From NCBI GenBank assembly GCA_963662155.1, contig OY759261.1, positions 5,442,227 to 5,506,226 on the forward strand: a stretch of DNA of 64,000 nucleotides, given 5' to 3'. The notes beneath the pieces were generated by a model, which worked only from the letters and a program-made list of their open reading frames with translations, was not told where the DNA came from and searched no databases. Each line of letters starts with the position of its first letter. Within the stretch, counting starts at the first letter, position 1. This document shows positions 62,401-63,789 of this stretch, piece by piece. The stretch is from Lamellibrachia columna. Its lineage: Eukaryota; Annelida; Polychaeta; Sabellida; Siboglinidae. Position numbers and translations under genes: made by a program.

Positions 62401-63126
62401 CATCATTCCCAGACAGGTGTACAGGGAGAGAGGCTGGCTCAGGGAGGGATTCTACTAGACATCCTCCAGAGGTCACCTACAGGTCAACTCACAGGGACAC
62501 TAGTATATATTGGATCAGAAATGTGGTTTTGTGAGACATGTTAAAATGTGTACCTGCCATGTTTGTTTAAATCTGGATTTTTGACTTTAATTTATGCATA
62601 AATCTGCATGACTGTTTCTATAGCATTCAGATTCTGACCTGAGTGTCACCATCAATCAAACTATGGAATGTTCCATCAAATCTGTCCAGTCTCAAAAGTA
62701 GTTGTGCTTTGACTGCTATAAGTTTGTCATTCAATGTTATTCTGTTGTGATGAGTACAAAAAATATACACTTTATCACAATGTCTCCACTTAAAACAAAT
62801 CTGCACAAAAATGTATGCGAAATCCCCGAAGTCCATATTGCACACGGGACTGACTATTTTAAGTATGGCTTATGACTGAAATGTAGGGTTTTGCAGTATG
62901 CTAACATTTGTTGTCTGCAATTTTCAGGGCTGCCTACTTCACAAAAACAATCTGTTAATTTAAGGATGGACCTCACATTAATACTCACGTCAATTTCAAA
63001 GACGGCCTCTGATTCATCGAGGAAGCGGACGAAACACCTGATGGACTTGGTGACTGACTTGTTGCGAGCCAGCTCCGAGGCCTGCACATTGTAAGAGCCA
63101 CTCGAAGCACCCAGCTTCATCGACAT
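8936..63126 (-). CDS. PTPN3/PTPN4: FERM-PDZ tyrosine phosphatase, PTPN3/PTPN4 (Ptpmeg) family, 5' part; span of 14 spliced coding exons
   Basis: This is the span of a split gene; the exons are listed separately. In order they are 63126-62989, 57811-57698, 57091-57032, 49437-49395, 48479-48404, 48010-47913, 47509-47389, then 45125-45029 or 43537-43444, then 41940-41852, 35044-34981, 33793-33633, 24365-24297, 22481-21867 and 9128-8936. Joined with the second form of exon 8 they give 645 codons without a stop. Known family members are cytosolic, membrane-associated phosphatases with FERM, PDZ and catalytic domains. The family call rests on motifs such as [11 protein letters not shown] at the N-terminus, [38 protein letters not shown], the FxIQLRKE strand, the [14 protein letters not shown] helix and a FERM-adjacent RSPSK. 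The PDZ and phosphatase exons were not found, so the catalytic activity is inferred from the family. 5' UTR and promoter are not identified. Confidence 0.9.
9253..9914. repeat. Irregular minisatellite, about 25-37-bp units
   Basis: Copies of CTTCTAGGCCACTGAGTGGG alternate with variable numbers of CACACCATACA, so spacing changes from copy to copy. The array begins 125 bp upstream of exon 14 on the gene's strand and runs directly into a LINE 3' end. Confidence 0.88.
9905..10160 (-). mobile_element. CR1-like LINE, 3' end fragment (copy 4)
   Basis: The plus strand starts with the AACAAGATT tail repeats and continues as the complement of the LINE 3' end seen at 24958 (GCAAGTGGACAAGGAAG, TTTTTAAACATATTCACGCT). 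It breaks off near 10130-10160. This is a 5'-truncated, dead insertion. Confidence 0.75.
10161..10447. other. AT-rich intronic sequence
   Basis: Nothing recognised. Confidence 0.5.
10448..10760. repeat. Minisatellite, 26-bp unit, about 12 copies
   Basis: The unit is CCAGGTGTATTCCCTGTATC plus ATCAAA. It is followed by about 115 bp of transition sequence and then the 42-bp GC-rich array. Confidence 0.93.
10877..12985. repeat. GC-rich minisatellite, 42-bp unit, about 50 copies
   Basis: Units contain CTGTCTCCATATGTTACTTA followed by CCCTCAGACCCCCGCCCCTC. All three plus-strand frames remain open because 42 is a multiple of 3 and the unit lacks stops, giving apparent ORFs of 838, 754 and 491 codons. 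These are repeat artefacts. On the minus strand, which is the sense strand of the host gene, each unit carries GAGGGTAAGTAA, a near-perfect 5' splice-site consensus. Each unit also carries GGGGCGGGG, an Sp/KLF-type GC box, and CATATG. Early copies are almost identical. Copies after about 11,480 mix GTTACT/GCTACT and CAGACC/CACACC variants. Confidence 0.95.
13526..13581. repeat. (CATGA)n microsatellite
   Basis: About 11 perfect copies of CATGA. Confidence 0.95.
13636..13690. other. Hairpin, about 15-bp stem
   Basis: CATAAATAATCGGAT pairs with ATCTGATTATTTATG across a 10-base loop, and an outer GTTGC/GCAAC can extend it. It may be the remains of a foldback element. There is no evidence that it is transcribed. 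Confidence 0.5.
13852..14641. mobile_element. piggyBac-like non-autonomous element, second copy, enlarged by an internal array
   Basis: The right end (CCTGGGGCCTAATGGA followed by TTAA) and the preceding about 100 bp match the element at 48508-49175. Shared stretches include TTGAACACA, AATTTGC and TTTAGTG-CAAAG-TAACA followed by GGCTACATTT. A 51-bp internal segment has expanded to about 10 copies. The left end is uncertain: a TTAA at about 13852 is a candidate, but the terminal CCCATTAG motif is not preserved there. Confidence 0.55.
13921..14429. repeat. Minisatellite, 51-bp unit, 10 copies, inside a transposon copy
   Basis: Units contain TTTGTTTCACAGACTTGAAT followed by ATGGCAATGGCAATAGTTCA. 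The single-copy equivalent lies in the related element near 48840-48900, so this array was born inside the transposon. The period of 17 codons leaves frames open on both strands. These are not genes. Confidence 0.93.
14668..15632. repeat. Minisatellite, 64-bp unit, about 15 copies
   Basis: Units contain GTGCTATGCCTTGTCAGCGT, TGACAGCAGCATATAAGTGC and ATGTTTACAACAGACTGTGG. Single-base variants (GAGCAG/GAGAAG, AGCGTT/AGCATT) occur without clear order. Confidence 0.93.
15633..16600. other. Intronic sequence, AT-rich, ending in TACATGTGTACT-like and (AT)n repeats
   Basis: No exon recognised. From about 16250 to 16560 the DNA is a degenerate run of TACATGTGTACTNTATTACA-like units. It passes into (AT)n at 16575-16600, which borders the inverted-repeat transposon. 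Confidence 0.55.
16601..18559. mobile_element. DNA transposon with 32-bp terminal inverted repeats, 1.96 kb
   Basis: Positions 16601-16632 and 18528-18559 are inverted copies matching at 30 of 32 bases. They begin GTGACCCA and include CGTAACAAAATGAGTCA. Both sides are embedded in (TA)n tracts, so the target duplication cannot be read; TA is possible. The interior holds a CpG-rich block at 17000-17500 with a short open frame (listed separately) surrounded by AT-rich DNA. I could not assign a superfamily. It is probably a deleted, non-autonomous copy. Confidence 0.75.
17143..17497 (+). pseudogene. Possible 5' remnant of a transposase gene inside the inverted-repeat element
   Basis: An ATG at 17143 opens a 74-codon frame. 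The overlapping frame, open through about 17497, is more protein-like: acidic near its start ([18 protein letters not shown]), then Gly/Arg-rich, with a short internal duplication (DQQDSER / DQRDSEQ). Just upstream are GCATGCGCAC (NRF1-like), CACGTGATC and an inverted CCAAT (ATTGGC), which look like a promoter. I recognise no family. A frameshift near the start would join the ATG to the longer frame. It may equally be non-coding. Confidence 0.3.
18560..18732. repeat. (TA)n / TATG-rich microsatellite
   Basis: Long TA tracts interrupted twice by GTGTACATGAATGTATG. This is the probable insertion site of the adjoining transposon. Confidence 0.9.
18787..19736. other. Intron 13 sequence without recognised features
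   Basis: The segment 18900-19250 is richer in CpG than its surroundings. The rest is AT-rich with a short TATTTATCCAATTTT triplication near 19395-19460. Neither strand gave a convincing exon. Confidence 0.45.
19737..20370. repeat. Degenerate minisatellite, 25-bp unit, about 25 copies
   Basis: The unit is ACACCATCAACATGTAACTC plus CAATC, with many substitutions. It is more diverged than most arrays here, so probably older. Confidence 0.9.
20545..20812. repeat. Minisatellite, 37-bp unit, about 7 copies
   Basis: Units contain GATATCTCAAGTGATATCTG followed by TATCAGAATTTGACAAT. Further on, an AGGGAA-TACA/ACCCTGAAA-containing segment is repeated about three times at 20885-20990. Confidence 0.85.
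21224..21512. mobile_element. MITE-like foldback element, copy 1
   Basis: Imperfect terminal inverted repeats (GTTCCGTATTCAACC at the left, GGTCGAATATGGTAC at the right) enclose an inner hairpin. In the hairpin, TGACTAGTGTAGAACAACTG pairs with CAGTTGTTCCACAATAGTCA. A second copy of the core lies at 47566-47800. It has no coding capacity. The superfamily is not assigned. Confidence 0.65.
21867..22481 (-). CDS. PTPN3/PTPN4: PTPN3/4-like exon 13, long linker exon
   Basis: The acceptor is CTACTTGTCAG and the donor GATGA|GTAAGT. The exon is 615 nt: one base completes Arg with exon 12, followed by 204 codons and two spare bases. It opens with [13 protein letters not shown], matching the family's FERM-adjacent RSPSK-LARK segment. 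It continues as a low-complexity Ser/Thr/Asn/Arg-rich linker, likely disordered, with many possible phosphorylation sites. The exon is distinctly richer in CpG than the flanking introns. The open frame runs about 13 codons beyond the acceptor into the intron, which I excluded because the phase and homology start at RSPSK. Confidence 0.85.
22482..23016. other. Intron 12, left part, with a short 22-bp tandem repeat
   Basis: AT-rich sequence. TGTTTCACTTTGTTCTAAAT is repeated four to five times at about 22913-23012. Confidence 0.6.
23017..23828. repeat. Minisatellite, 26-bp unit, about 31 copies
   Basis: The unit is CATGTCATAGTGGACACTAG plus AGCCAG. Variation is almost confined to one site (CATAGTGG/CATGGTGG), whose pattern could serve as a variant-repeat map. 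Confidence 0.95.
24297..24365 (-). CDS. PTPN3/PTPN4: PTPN3/4-like exon 12, FERM-adjacent segment
   Basis: The acceptor is GTTGTGTGTAG and the donor GAAAG|GTAAAT, 69 nt. Together with the AG left by exon 11 it encodes [20 protein letters not shown] and then SFE. This aligns with the family's GRTEVQSVQYGKEKANKDRV segment after the FERM domain. It enters in phase 2 and leaves in phase 2, and the next base from exon 13 completes Arg. Confidence 0.88.
24366..24957. other. Intron 11, right before the LINE (plus-strand order)
   Basis: Low-copy DNA without recognisable repeats or exons. Confidence 0.5.
24958..26690 (-). mobile_element. CR1-like non-LTR retrotransposon (LINE), 5'-truncated, copy 1
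   Basis: The minus-strand 3' end is a short tandem tail of AATCTTGTTAA units at about 24958-24985, preceded by a 3' UTR of about 75 bp and a long intact reverse-transcriptase frame. Four shorter copies or remnants with the same tail occur at 9905, 33798 and 52996. The endonuclease domain expected upstream is absent: at 26690 the sequence changes to a duplicated 23-bp segment (GCCATTAAAAACCCCTGTC). The copy is therefore probably dead on arrival, yet young, because its frame is intact. Confidence 0.88.
25059..26687 (-). CDS. LINE reverse transcriptase (ORF2 C-terminal part)
   Basis: The open frame has 542 codons. Canonical RT blocks appear in order: [18 protein letters not shown] (residues 116-133), [10 protein letters not shown] (152-161), [13 protein letters not shown] (186-198, first catalytic Asp), [20 protein letters not shown] (243-262), FADDTKLF (274-281, catalytic Asp pair), then LGVTIS and the thumb motif HLEYCIQAW. 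The C-terminus ends with a [15 protein letters not shown] segment typical of the CR1/Jockey group. No endonuclease domain is present. The first Met is internal to the original ORF2, so the true protein was longer. The enzyme copies the element RNA at a nicked target site. Confidence 0.93.
   Translation of the reverse strand: MAEDLNGYFSSVFTKEDISSLPVADAKFQGAKSEYLGPLVVTPELVAKKIRAMKDNKSPGVDGIPPKLLMETVDQISIPLARVFNLSLKEGVVPFEWKEANIIPLFKKGSRNKSENYRPVSLTSVICKLLERLIKDHMVDFLVKHKLLNSSQHGFLKARSCLTNMLCFLEEITKWIDVGSPVDIIYLDFQKAFDKVPHQRLLLKLKAHGIGDSITDWIEQWLTDRRQRVVVDGEVSNWKSVLSGVPQGSVLGPILFLIYINDLDDSITSNVLKFADDTKLFRKVNTDGDKQHLQNDLDRLVKWSEKWQMLFNFGKCKCLHTGHGNLNVNYKMGDTVLGTTVKEKDLGVTISADMKVSEQCGIAASKGNQLLGLIRRNITYKGKKLIIPLYKAIVRPHLEYCIQAWRPYRKKDIDTLERIQRRATKMIPELRDLSYEERLKECGLTTLETRRLRGDQIEVFKILNGYEIIDRNMFFSFKKDSRTRGHEVKLVKDQCRLDIRKHSFSQRTINEWNKLSTDCVTASSVNMFKNKVDTYLRRAGYK
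26870..28035 (-). mobile_element. tRNA-derived SINE, copy B, split by an internal minisatellite
   Basis: The right portion holds an A-box (TGGTCTAGTGG, about 28011-28025) and a weakened B-box (TTTCGAATGC, about 27970-27980). The body matches SINE copy A (ATTCAGCCATGCTGCAATTA, CCAGGTACT). The left end (GTTCTTATATAGCACTGTAC, about 26876) matches the 3' end of copy A. Between body and 3' end lies an 870-bp array of 24-bp units. Removing the array would leave a SINE of roughly 300 bp. Confidence 0.72.
26917..27786. repeat. Minisatellite, 24-bp unit, about 36 copies
   Basis: The unit is CACTTCACCCCCTGGCACAC plus CTTA. Common variants are GGCAGACC, CCACTGG and ACTCTTC. A 273-codon minus frame reads as Val-Lys-Cys-Lys-Val-Cys-Gln-Gly repeats and is an artefact. 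The array sits within SINE copy B. Confidence 0.93.
28212..28460. repeat. Minisatellite, 45-bp unit, about 5.5 copies
   Basis: Units contain GACTGCTTGAAGGACAACAT followed by TGTGAGTAGAGTAGACTCAA. Confidence 0.9.
28800..29356 (+). mobile_element. 3' end of a second LINE family
   Basis: The plus frame near 28900-29100 encodes [20 protein letters not shown] and, after a few residues, [10 protein letters not shown]. This is the conserved C-terminal region of non-LTR reverse transcriptases (H-YNTR ... G--IWN). The frame ends in a stop near 29100. A 3' UTR of about 250 bp follows and ends in a TTGATTGTATTTGATTT tail just before the 15-bp array. Only this 3' fragment is present, and it is on the opposite strand to the CR1-like copies. 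Confidence 0.6.
29357..30643. repeat. Minisatellite, 15-bp unit, about 86 copies (left part)
   Basis: The unit is GACACCACTGGGATA with ordered variants (GACTCAACTGGGATA, GGCACCACTGGGATA, GACACCATTGGGATA). These variants form longer repeated blocks of 60-135 bp. Open frames of up to 463 codons on the plus strand and 454 on the minus strand are artefacts of the 15-bp period. Confidence 0.95.
30644..31849. mobile_element. hAT-like non-autonomous DNA transposon inserted in the 15-bp array
   Basis: The element begins CAGGGCTGGGTCCAA and ends with its inverse (TTGGACCCAGCCCTG). It is 1206 bp long and is flanked on both sides by ACCACTGG (30636-30643 and 31850-31857), an 8-bp target duplication. 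CAGGG termini plus 8-bp duplications are hallmarks of the hAT superfamily. Both subterminal regions are packed with TGTAATTGTAATTG motifs, a plausible transposase-binding array. No transposase was recognised; the longest internal frame (31107-31301) has no known motif. One caution is that ACCACTGG is also part of the array unit. Confidence 0.82.
31850..32098. repeat. Minisatellite, 15-bp unit, about 16 copies (right part, split by the hAT-like element)
   Basis: Continuation of the array at 29357-30643. Its variants (ACTGCGATA, ACTAGGATA, TATACACC) match those next to the left junction, confirming that one array was split by the insertion. Confidence 0.93.
32264..32379. repeat. GACA/GGACA-rich simple sequence
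   Basis: Degenerate run of GACAGA, GGACGGACAGAC and related motifs. Confidence 0.75.
32781..33185 (+). CDS. Hypothetical 134-residue open frame
   Basis: An ATG-initiated frame in non-repetitive intron 11 DNA on the strand opposite the host gene. It contains FCPKC near residue 12, a single Cys pair. It has ordinary amino-acid composition and ends in AAAAAG followed by GTACAA, which could also be a donor. I recognise no domain. It may be a chance frame, a transposon remnant or an exon of a nested gene. Confidence 0.25.
   Translation: MMSPLDEEPRFCPKCLFSMSTSKKTFQDRIVASHLFCGIQSAEKLLSPSFETKGDFTNTSISASNEITLWLVSSLLQNADECEHSDVKVGGILDTVVKDIYSIQQMTGFSLTKCHVIKYVPNLHALKRYKCVFV
33633..33793 (-). CDS. PTPN3/PTPN4: PTPN3/4-like exon 11, FERM F3 C-terminal helix
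   Basis: The acceptor is ATCTGGTTTCAG and the donor TACAG|GTGGGT. The exon is 161 nt (53 codons plus AG). It encodes [20 protein letters not shown], then HHTFFRL, and ends FSVGSKFRY. This is the signature C-terminal helix of FERM domains (LWK-C-EHH-FFRL) followed by the family's GSKFRY. The acceptor lies only about 5 bases from the tail of a decayed LINE, whose repeats supply its upstream tract. Confidence 0.95.
33798..34890 (-). mobile_element. CR1-like LINE, decayed 3' portion, copy 2
   Basis: Minus-strand frames 34876-34589, 34580-34371 and 34210-33977 match consecutive parts of the RT at 25059-26687: the [10 protein letters not shown] block, the FADDTNVF block, [16 protein letters not shown], then [12 protein letters not shown]. 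Frameshifts and a deletion of the thumb region separate them. The 3' tail (AACCAGATTTAACAAGATT on the plus strand) ends beside the exon 11 acceptor. The copy is a pseudogene filling most of intron 10. Confidence 0.9.
34981..35044 (-). CDS. PTPN3/PTPN4: PTPN3/4-like exon 10, FERM F3 strand
   Basis: The acceptor is TGTTGTTACAG and the donor GAAATG|GTAAGT, 64 nt. With the TG from exon 9 it completes Trp and encodes [20 protein letters not shown] and then M. It matches the family's [21 protein letters not shown] almost residue by residue. Its acceptor is about 60 bases from the end of the 6-kb 34-bp array. Confidence 0.96.
35104..41055. repeat. Giant minisatellite, 34-bp unit, about 175 copies, with higher-order structure
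   Basis: The unit is GATGTACCTACACATGTAAT followed by ATATAGTTAGGGAA. Every unit has an E-box-like CANNTG at the same place: CACATG, CACGTG mainly at 36100-36650, or CATATG mainly after 37500. Every unit also has one TTAGGG. No frame is open, because each unit holds stops. Variant units recur at exactly 1598 bp (47 units), for example at 37563/39161, 37771/39369, 38261/39859 and 38671/40269. A smaller 306-bp (9-unit) copy follows. On the gene's sense strand each unit reads CCCTAAC then TGTGTAGGTAC, resembling a branch point and an AG. Confidence 0.96.
41227..41785. repeat. Irregular minisatellite, about 27-35-bp units
   Basis: Copies of GTAACAGGAGTGGGAATAGC followed by AGAGTGGGGA, with length changes. 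It ends about 65 bp from the 5' splice site of exon 9. Minus-strand frames through it are artefacts. Confidence 0.88.
41852..41940 (-). CDS. PTPN3/PTPN4: PTPN3/4-like exon 9, FERM F3 start
   Basis: The acceptor is CATTTTCAAG and the donor TCGTG|GTGAGT, 89 nt (29 codons plus TG). It encodes [20 protein letters not shown] and then NNARINTFS. The family counterpart is DQSNNEIMIGVMSGGILIYK-NRVRMNTFPW. This is the start of the PH-like F3 lobe. Confidence 0.96.
41941..43443. other. Intron 8, AT-rich
   Basis: No exon seen. The segment 42855-43150 is a diverged tandem repeat of about 60 bp (about 5 copies, each with ATCAACAGACAACCTCTGTC and ACCAGTGCCAA). Short AACATGACAC repeats occur near 42617. 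Confidence 0.6.
43444..43537 (-). CDS. PTPN3/PTPN4: PTPN3/4-like exon 8b, FERM F2 (canonical form)
   Basis: The acceptor is TATGTTTTCAG and the donor ATTCGG|GTAAGC, 94 nt. With AG from exon 7 it encodes [20 protein letters not shown] and then [12 protein letters not shown], ending in phase 0. It matches the F2-lobe helix of FERM proteins (TPAEAE-NYL--A--LE-YGV--H). It is the better family match of two alternative exon 8 copies; the other lies 1491 nt upstream in the gene. Confidence 0.93.
43538..45028. other. Intron between the two exon 8 copies
   Basis: AT-rich DNA carrying the (AGT)n tract and no further exon. Minus-to-plus complementarity between the flanks of 8a and 8b was not obvious by eye. 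Confidence 0.45.
44352..44512. repeat. (AGT)n trinucleotide repeat
   Basis: About 25 perfect AGT copies, then an imperfect tail with TGT and AGC. It reads as poly-Ser in one plus frame, which is an artefact. Confidence 0.95.
45029..45125 (-). CDS. PTPN3/PTPN4: PTPN3/4-like exon 8a, alternative FERM F2 exon
   Basis: The acceptor is CTGACCACAG and the donor AGG|GTAAGG, 97 nt. A second donor TGG|GTGAGG six bases earlier also keeps frame. With AG from exon 7 it encodes [20 protein letters not shown], then [10 protein letters not shown] and WVR. About 12 of 30 positions equal exon 8b (R, TPA, E, YLD, YG, D, A). It has the same entry and exit phases as 8b. Using both exons in one transcript would shift the frame, so they should be mutually exclusive. 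Confidence 0.82.
45530..45740. repeat. Minisatellite, 34-bp unit, 6 copies
   Basis: Units contain ATGAACTCTGGTCTGCCCTC followed by ATACATATGGAAAT. Confidence 0.92.
45741..47269. other. Intron 7 sequence
   Basis: Low-copy, AT-rich, with one short CCCACCTACAAC tandem near 45908-45970. No exon recognised. Confidence 0.55.
47270..47388. repeat. Short minisatellite abutting the exon 7 donor
   Basis: About five imperfect units of GTGTGCCCGACTC / GTGTGCCCAATTGCG run right up to the 5' splice site of exon 7. On the sense strand the donor itself (GTCAGTCGGGCAGAGTCGGG) merges into the first unit. Confidence 0.75.
47389..47509 (-). CDS. PTPN3/PTPN4: PTPN3/4-like exon 7, FERM F2
   Basis: The acceptor is GTTGTGTGTTCAG and the donor CACAG|GTCAGT, 121 nt. 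With the T from exon 6 it encodes [20 protein letters not shown] and then [26 protein letters not shown] is a hallmark of 4.1-type FERM domains. The NQ--DFE-----LH-QH run fits PTPN3/4 best. Confidence 0.96.
47566..47800. mobile_element. MITE-like foldback element, copy 2
   Basis: Matches copy 1 at 21224-21512 over the hairpin core: TTTAACACTAGTGGTGTCAT, GACTAGTGTAGAACAACTGA and TAATAATTATGGATCCTGCT. The left part (GTATTCAGCC, GCGCACAG) is also recognisable. The right terminus is lost. Confidence 0.7.
47913..48010 (-). CDS. PTPN3/PTPN4: PTPN3/4-like exon 6, FERM F2 start
   Basis: The acceptor is GGGTTGTTTCAG and the donor CCAAT|GTACGT, 98 nt. It encodes [20 protein letters not shown] and then [12 protein letters not shown] after the shared Arg. 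The family counterpart is YQYFLQIKQDILTGRLPCP--TAALLASFAVQ. Confidence 0.96.
48330..48375 (-). mobile_element. SINE body fragment
   Basis: The plus strand AAAGCATTCAGCATTGTTGC continues into AATTACTGCACAAA, matching the body of SINE copies A and B. It is a short relic inside intron 5, close to the exon 5 donor. Confidence 0.6.
48404..48479 (-). CDS. PTPN3/PTPN4: PTPN3/4-like exon 5, end of FERM F1
   Basis: The acceptor is GTTACTTCCAG and the donor ACCAG|GTGGGG, 76 nt. With G from exon 4 it encodes [20 protein letters not shown] and then [22 protein letters not shown] is characteristic of PTPN3/4. A piggyBac-like element begins only 28 bp upstream of the acceptor. Confidence 0.97.
48508..49175. 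mobile_element. piggyBac-like non-autonomous DNA transposon
   Basis: TTAA occurs at 48504-48507 and 49176-49179. The termini are CCCATTAG (left) and CTAATGGG (right), inverted, in 668 bp. TTAA target sites with CCC/GGG ends are typical of piggyBac elements. The left end is GC-rich with a palindromic GGCCGTGGCCGGCC block; the rest is AT-rich. It has no coding capacity. A related copy ends at 14641. This one fills most of intron 4. Confidence 0.8.
49395..49437 (-). CDS. PTPN3/PTPN4: PTPN3/4-like exon 4, FERM F1
   Basis: The acceptor is TGTGTGCTTACAG and the donor CAAAG|GTATAA, 43 nt (14 codons plus G). It encodes [14 protein letters not shown], matching RWLDPNKPIRKQLK of the family. It is the smallest exon. 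Confidence 0.93.
49556..49748. repeat. Minisatellite, 27-bp unit, 7 copies
   Basis: The unit is ACCAGATAAATACCACACGT plus ACTGTGA. It is in frame on both strands by period only. Confidence 0.93.
49793..51653. repeat. Minisatellite, 38-bp unit, about 49 copies
   Basis: Units contain CCTCTGGTACGTAATATAAC followed by ACTAACATAAAGGTGAAG. TACGTAAT and TACATAAT variants cluster: TACGTAAT at both ends and TACATAAT in the middle. This suggests growth from inside by duplication of a TACATAAT unit. Confidence 0.95.
51654..52435. other. Intron 3, AT-rich, with a 54-bp duplication
   Basis: About 54 bp containing AAATGATGCATTTTT and GCTTCTATCTACTTACCTAT is present twice (52157-52266). No exon recognised. 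Confidence 0.6.
52440..52895. repeat. Minisatellite, 84-bp unit, about 5 copies
   Basis: Units contain TTGATTACACAAGTGTAACA, CATGCAACATTGAGACAACT and GTAATGTTGCAATGTAAGAA. This is the longest unit in the window other than the GCACGC-rich triplication. Confidence 0.88.
52996..53515 (-). mobile_element. CR1-like LINE, 3' fragment, copy 3
   Basis: The plus strand begins GATTTAACAAGATTGCCATC and continues as the complement of the last about 450 bp of the LINE at 24958: the [11 protein letters not shown] region, the KDSRTR-H region and the RD-SYEE region. Frameshifts are present. It ends near TACGATATGGTTG. Confidence 0.85.
53516..53890. other. Intron 3, low-copy sequence
   Basis: Nothing recognised. 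A 46-bp segment (GGCTAGACTGTGCCCCTTAG) is duplicated just after it, at about 53895-53987. Confidence 0.5.
53990..54494. repeat. Minisatellite, 40-bp unit, about 12 copies
   Basis: Units contain GTACTGTTGTGAGACTGTAT followed by ACGGCCTGAGACAACCCCAC. Variants are CACGTA/CATGTA. Confidence 0.94.
54500..54722. repeat. Tandem TGTACTGTACTGTTGA array
   Basis: Units of 16 or 21 bp, depending on whether TGTAC is present two or three times. Confidence 0.93.
54723..55045. other. Intron 3, low-copy sequence
   Basis: Nothing recognised. Confidence 0.45.
55046..55143. repeat. Minisatellite, 21-bp unit, 5 copies
   Basis: The unit is ACAGCACAGTAAGGGAGTGT plus G. Confidence 0.93.
55148..56200. repeat. Minisatellite, 23-bp unit, about 46 copies
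   Basis: The unit is GTGTACACAGAAAGTCAAGA plus CTG. All three plus-strand frames are free of stops, because three 23-bp units form a 69-bp cycle. Frames of up to 202 codons are artefacts. A longer variant (AAACAGAAAGAACAATCAAG) recurs at about 55689, 55899 and 56159, showing block duplications of 210-260 bp. Confidence 0.95.
56205..57031. other. Intron 3 next to exon 3
   Basis: Low-copy sequence with a short poly-C tract near 56905. Nothing else recognised. Confidence 0.5.
57032..57091 (-). CDS. PTPN3/PTPN4: PTPN3/4-like exon 3, 20-codon insert in FERM F1, possibly optional
   Basis: The acceptor is GTTGGTTTCAG and the donor GTGATG|GTAAGA, exactly 60 nt, phase 0 on both sides. It encodes [20 protein letters not shown], a His/Asp-rich segment between [16 protein letters not shown] (exon 2) and RWLDP (exon 4). 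Vertebrate PTPN3/4 have nothing of this length there. Skipping it keeps the frame and restores family length, so it may be a cassette exon. Without transcript evidence it could also be a false exon. Confidence 0.55.
57240..57412. repeat. Short tandem repeat, about 17-18-bp unit, about 10 copies
   Basis: The unit is GACAACACAATCGCTGT with ACAAACACT variants. It lies in the 606-bp intron 2. Confidence 0.88.
57467..57675. repeat. Irregular tandem repeat, about 22-24-bp units
   Basis: Copies of ACAACACCAAGTGTTGCACC with substitutions. It ends about 25 bp from the 5' splice site of exon 2. Confidence 0.8.
57698..57811 (-). CDS. PTPN3/PTPN4: PTPN3/4-like exon 2, FERM F1
   Basis: The acceptor is GTTTATGTGTAG and the donor GGAATG|GTAAGT, 114 nt, phase 0 on both sides. 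It encodes [20 protein letters not shown], then [18 protein letters not shown]. It matches the ubiquitin-like F1 lobe of FERM proteins (Q-LL--V--HL-L-E-DYFGL). The first 30 bases and the acceptor are the seed of the neighbouring 60-bp array, so many extra copies of this acceptor lie upstream. Confidence 0.93.
57777..58926. repeat. 60-bp tandem array carrying a copied 3' splice site and exon start, 19 copies
   Basis: On the sense (minus) strand each unit reads TGTGTAG then AAGCGGGACAAGGCCCACGT and ACTGCTG, followed by about 30 bases ending again in the acceptor. This is the real 5' end of exon 2 plus its 3' splice site. Only the copy at 57811 continues into the true exon. The period is 20 codons, and in the exon frame each unit ends with the acceptor's own TAG as an in-frame stop. 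CACGTA and CAAGTA variants alternate in pairs. Confidence 0.95.
58973..59152 (+). pseudogene. Unrecognised protein-like segment ending in a stop
   Basis: A 59-codon plus frame, with no clear start codon, reads protein-like: [20 protein letters not shown], then a segment ending [14 protein letters not shown] and TAA. It begins just beyond the 60-bp array on the strand opposite the host gene. It could be the end of a transposon protein or the last exon of a lost gene. It could also be chance. Confidence 0.3.
59153..60073. other. Intron 1 with a diverged tandem duplication of about 190 bp
   Basis: Segments near 59397-59500 and 59577-59685 share AAATTGTTAA-AAGATTG, AGTATTATGTGT, ATTCTGTGAAAATTTGATAA and GGATATCTT. 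A third, weaker relative lies near 59205-59320. Function is unknown. Confidence 0.6.
60074..61816. repeat. Minisatellite, 37-bp unit, about 47 copies
   Basis: Units contain GTGATTGTGACATGTCAGTG followed by ATGGGACAGGGCTTATG. Blocks with GTGGCATG and GACCGGC variants recur at about 60260-60340, 60400-60480 and 60960-61030, indicating block duplication. Confidence 0.95.
61912..62270. repeat. Three-copy tandem repeat of about 100 bp with (GCAC)n linkers
   Basis: Each copy has GTAATCACCCATGGGAGTGA, ACACCATCCCACCCACTCCA and CACAGCACTGGATGTGGGCT, then a (CACG)n tract of variable length. Confidence 0.92.
62272..62544 (+). CDS. Hypothetical 90-residue open frame in intron 1
   Basis: ATG at 62272, stop at 62544. 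It has ordinary amino-acid composition and no domain that I recognise. It directly follows a (CA)n tract and is antisense to the host gene. It is probably a chance frame. Confidence 0.15.
   Translation: MMENNHPFVLFWEKTCLREALSDYMWEYLEESANVPVLAVGHIHHSQTGVQGERLAQGGILLDILQRSPTGQLTGTLVYIGSEMWFCETC
62989..63126 (-). CDS. PTPN3/PTPN4: PTPN3/4-like exon 1 (coding), start of FERM domain
   Basis: ATG at 63126 and donor ATTGAC|GTGAGT at 62989: 46 codons, phase 0. It encodes [20 protein letters not shown], then [20 protein letters not shown] and AVFEID. The human paralogue PTPN4 starts with a short leader and TYNVRASELARD. This motif before the F1 lobe is specific to PTPN3/4 and is the best argument for the family call. 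Eleven bases upstream of the ATG, GTGCCCACCAG could be an acceptor, so a non-coding 5' exon beyond the right edge is likely. Confidence 0.9.
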
Positions 63127-63789
63127 GCTGTGTCCACCTGGTGGGCACAGTCACAACTACTCATATAACTTGTCATGATGTTTAAAGGGAGTGGCTAACT
63201 GAATGACTGTTTTACGCACATTACAAAACTTAATTTATTAGAATTTATAACATCTGTTGTTAAAAAATAATATCAATACAAAATCTTGAGACCATTCGTG
63301 TCTTAATATTGTACAAAATACACGAATTCGCAATGATATAATATAAGCCAGTTTTACGATATATATATATATATAGACATCGCCATACAGCAATAAAAAG
63401 CAGACCCTTAAATAATTTTATACTGTTTGTCATTGGATGATTTATTGGACTGTTAGATTCCTATCTTACACAATTGTTGGCAGTTAATATATCACAGCAA
63501 TAGAGATTCAAACACAAAGAACTGCAAGATCAAAAGAATTATACGAAACCCCATATGAGATAACCAATGAAAATAGCTGTAAAATCCCTTGAAAAGAAAA
63601 TTGATGAATCATTTTACATAATCTGTGAAGAAAGTGGTTAAATTAACAACTCTACTTTAACCTTCTAGTAACCTTTTTTTGTAGTGTGGTCAACTTCACG
63701 TGACTTACGCAATTCGAAAGGCTATAAATAATATGTGGACAAAATGGCTACAAAATGGTCCAAAGAACAAGTAAAATAAAGGGAGAAAT
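63127..63789. other. Upstream intron or 5' UTR region of the phosphatase gene
   Basis: AT-rich sequence with a short (AT)n at 63360-63373. A possible 3' splice site (GTGCCCACCAG) lies 11 bases before the start codon. No promoter elements were recognised. Confidence 0.45.
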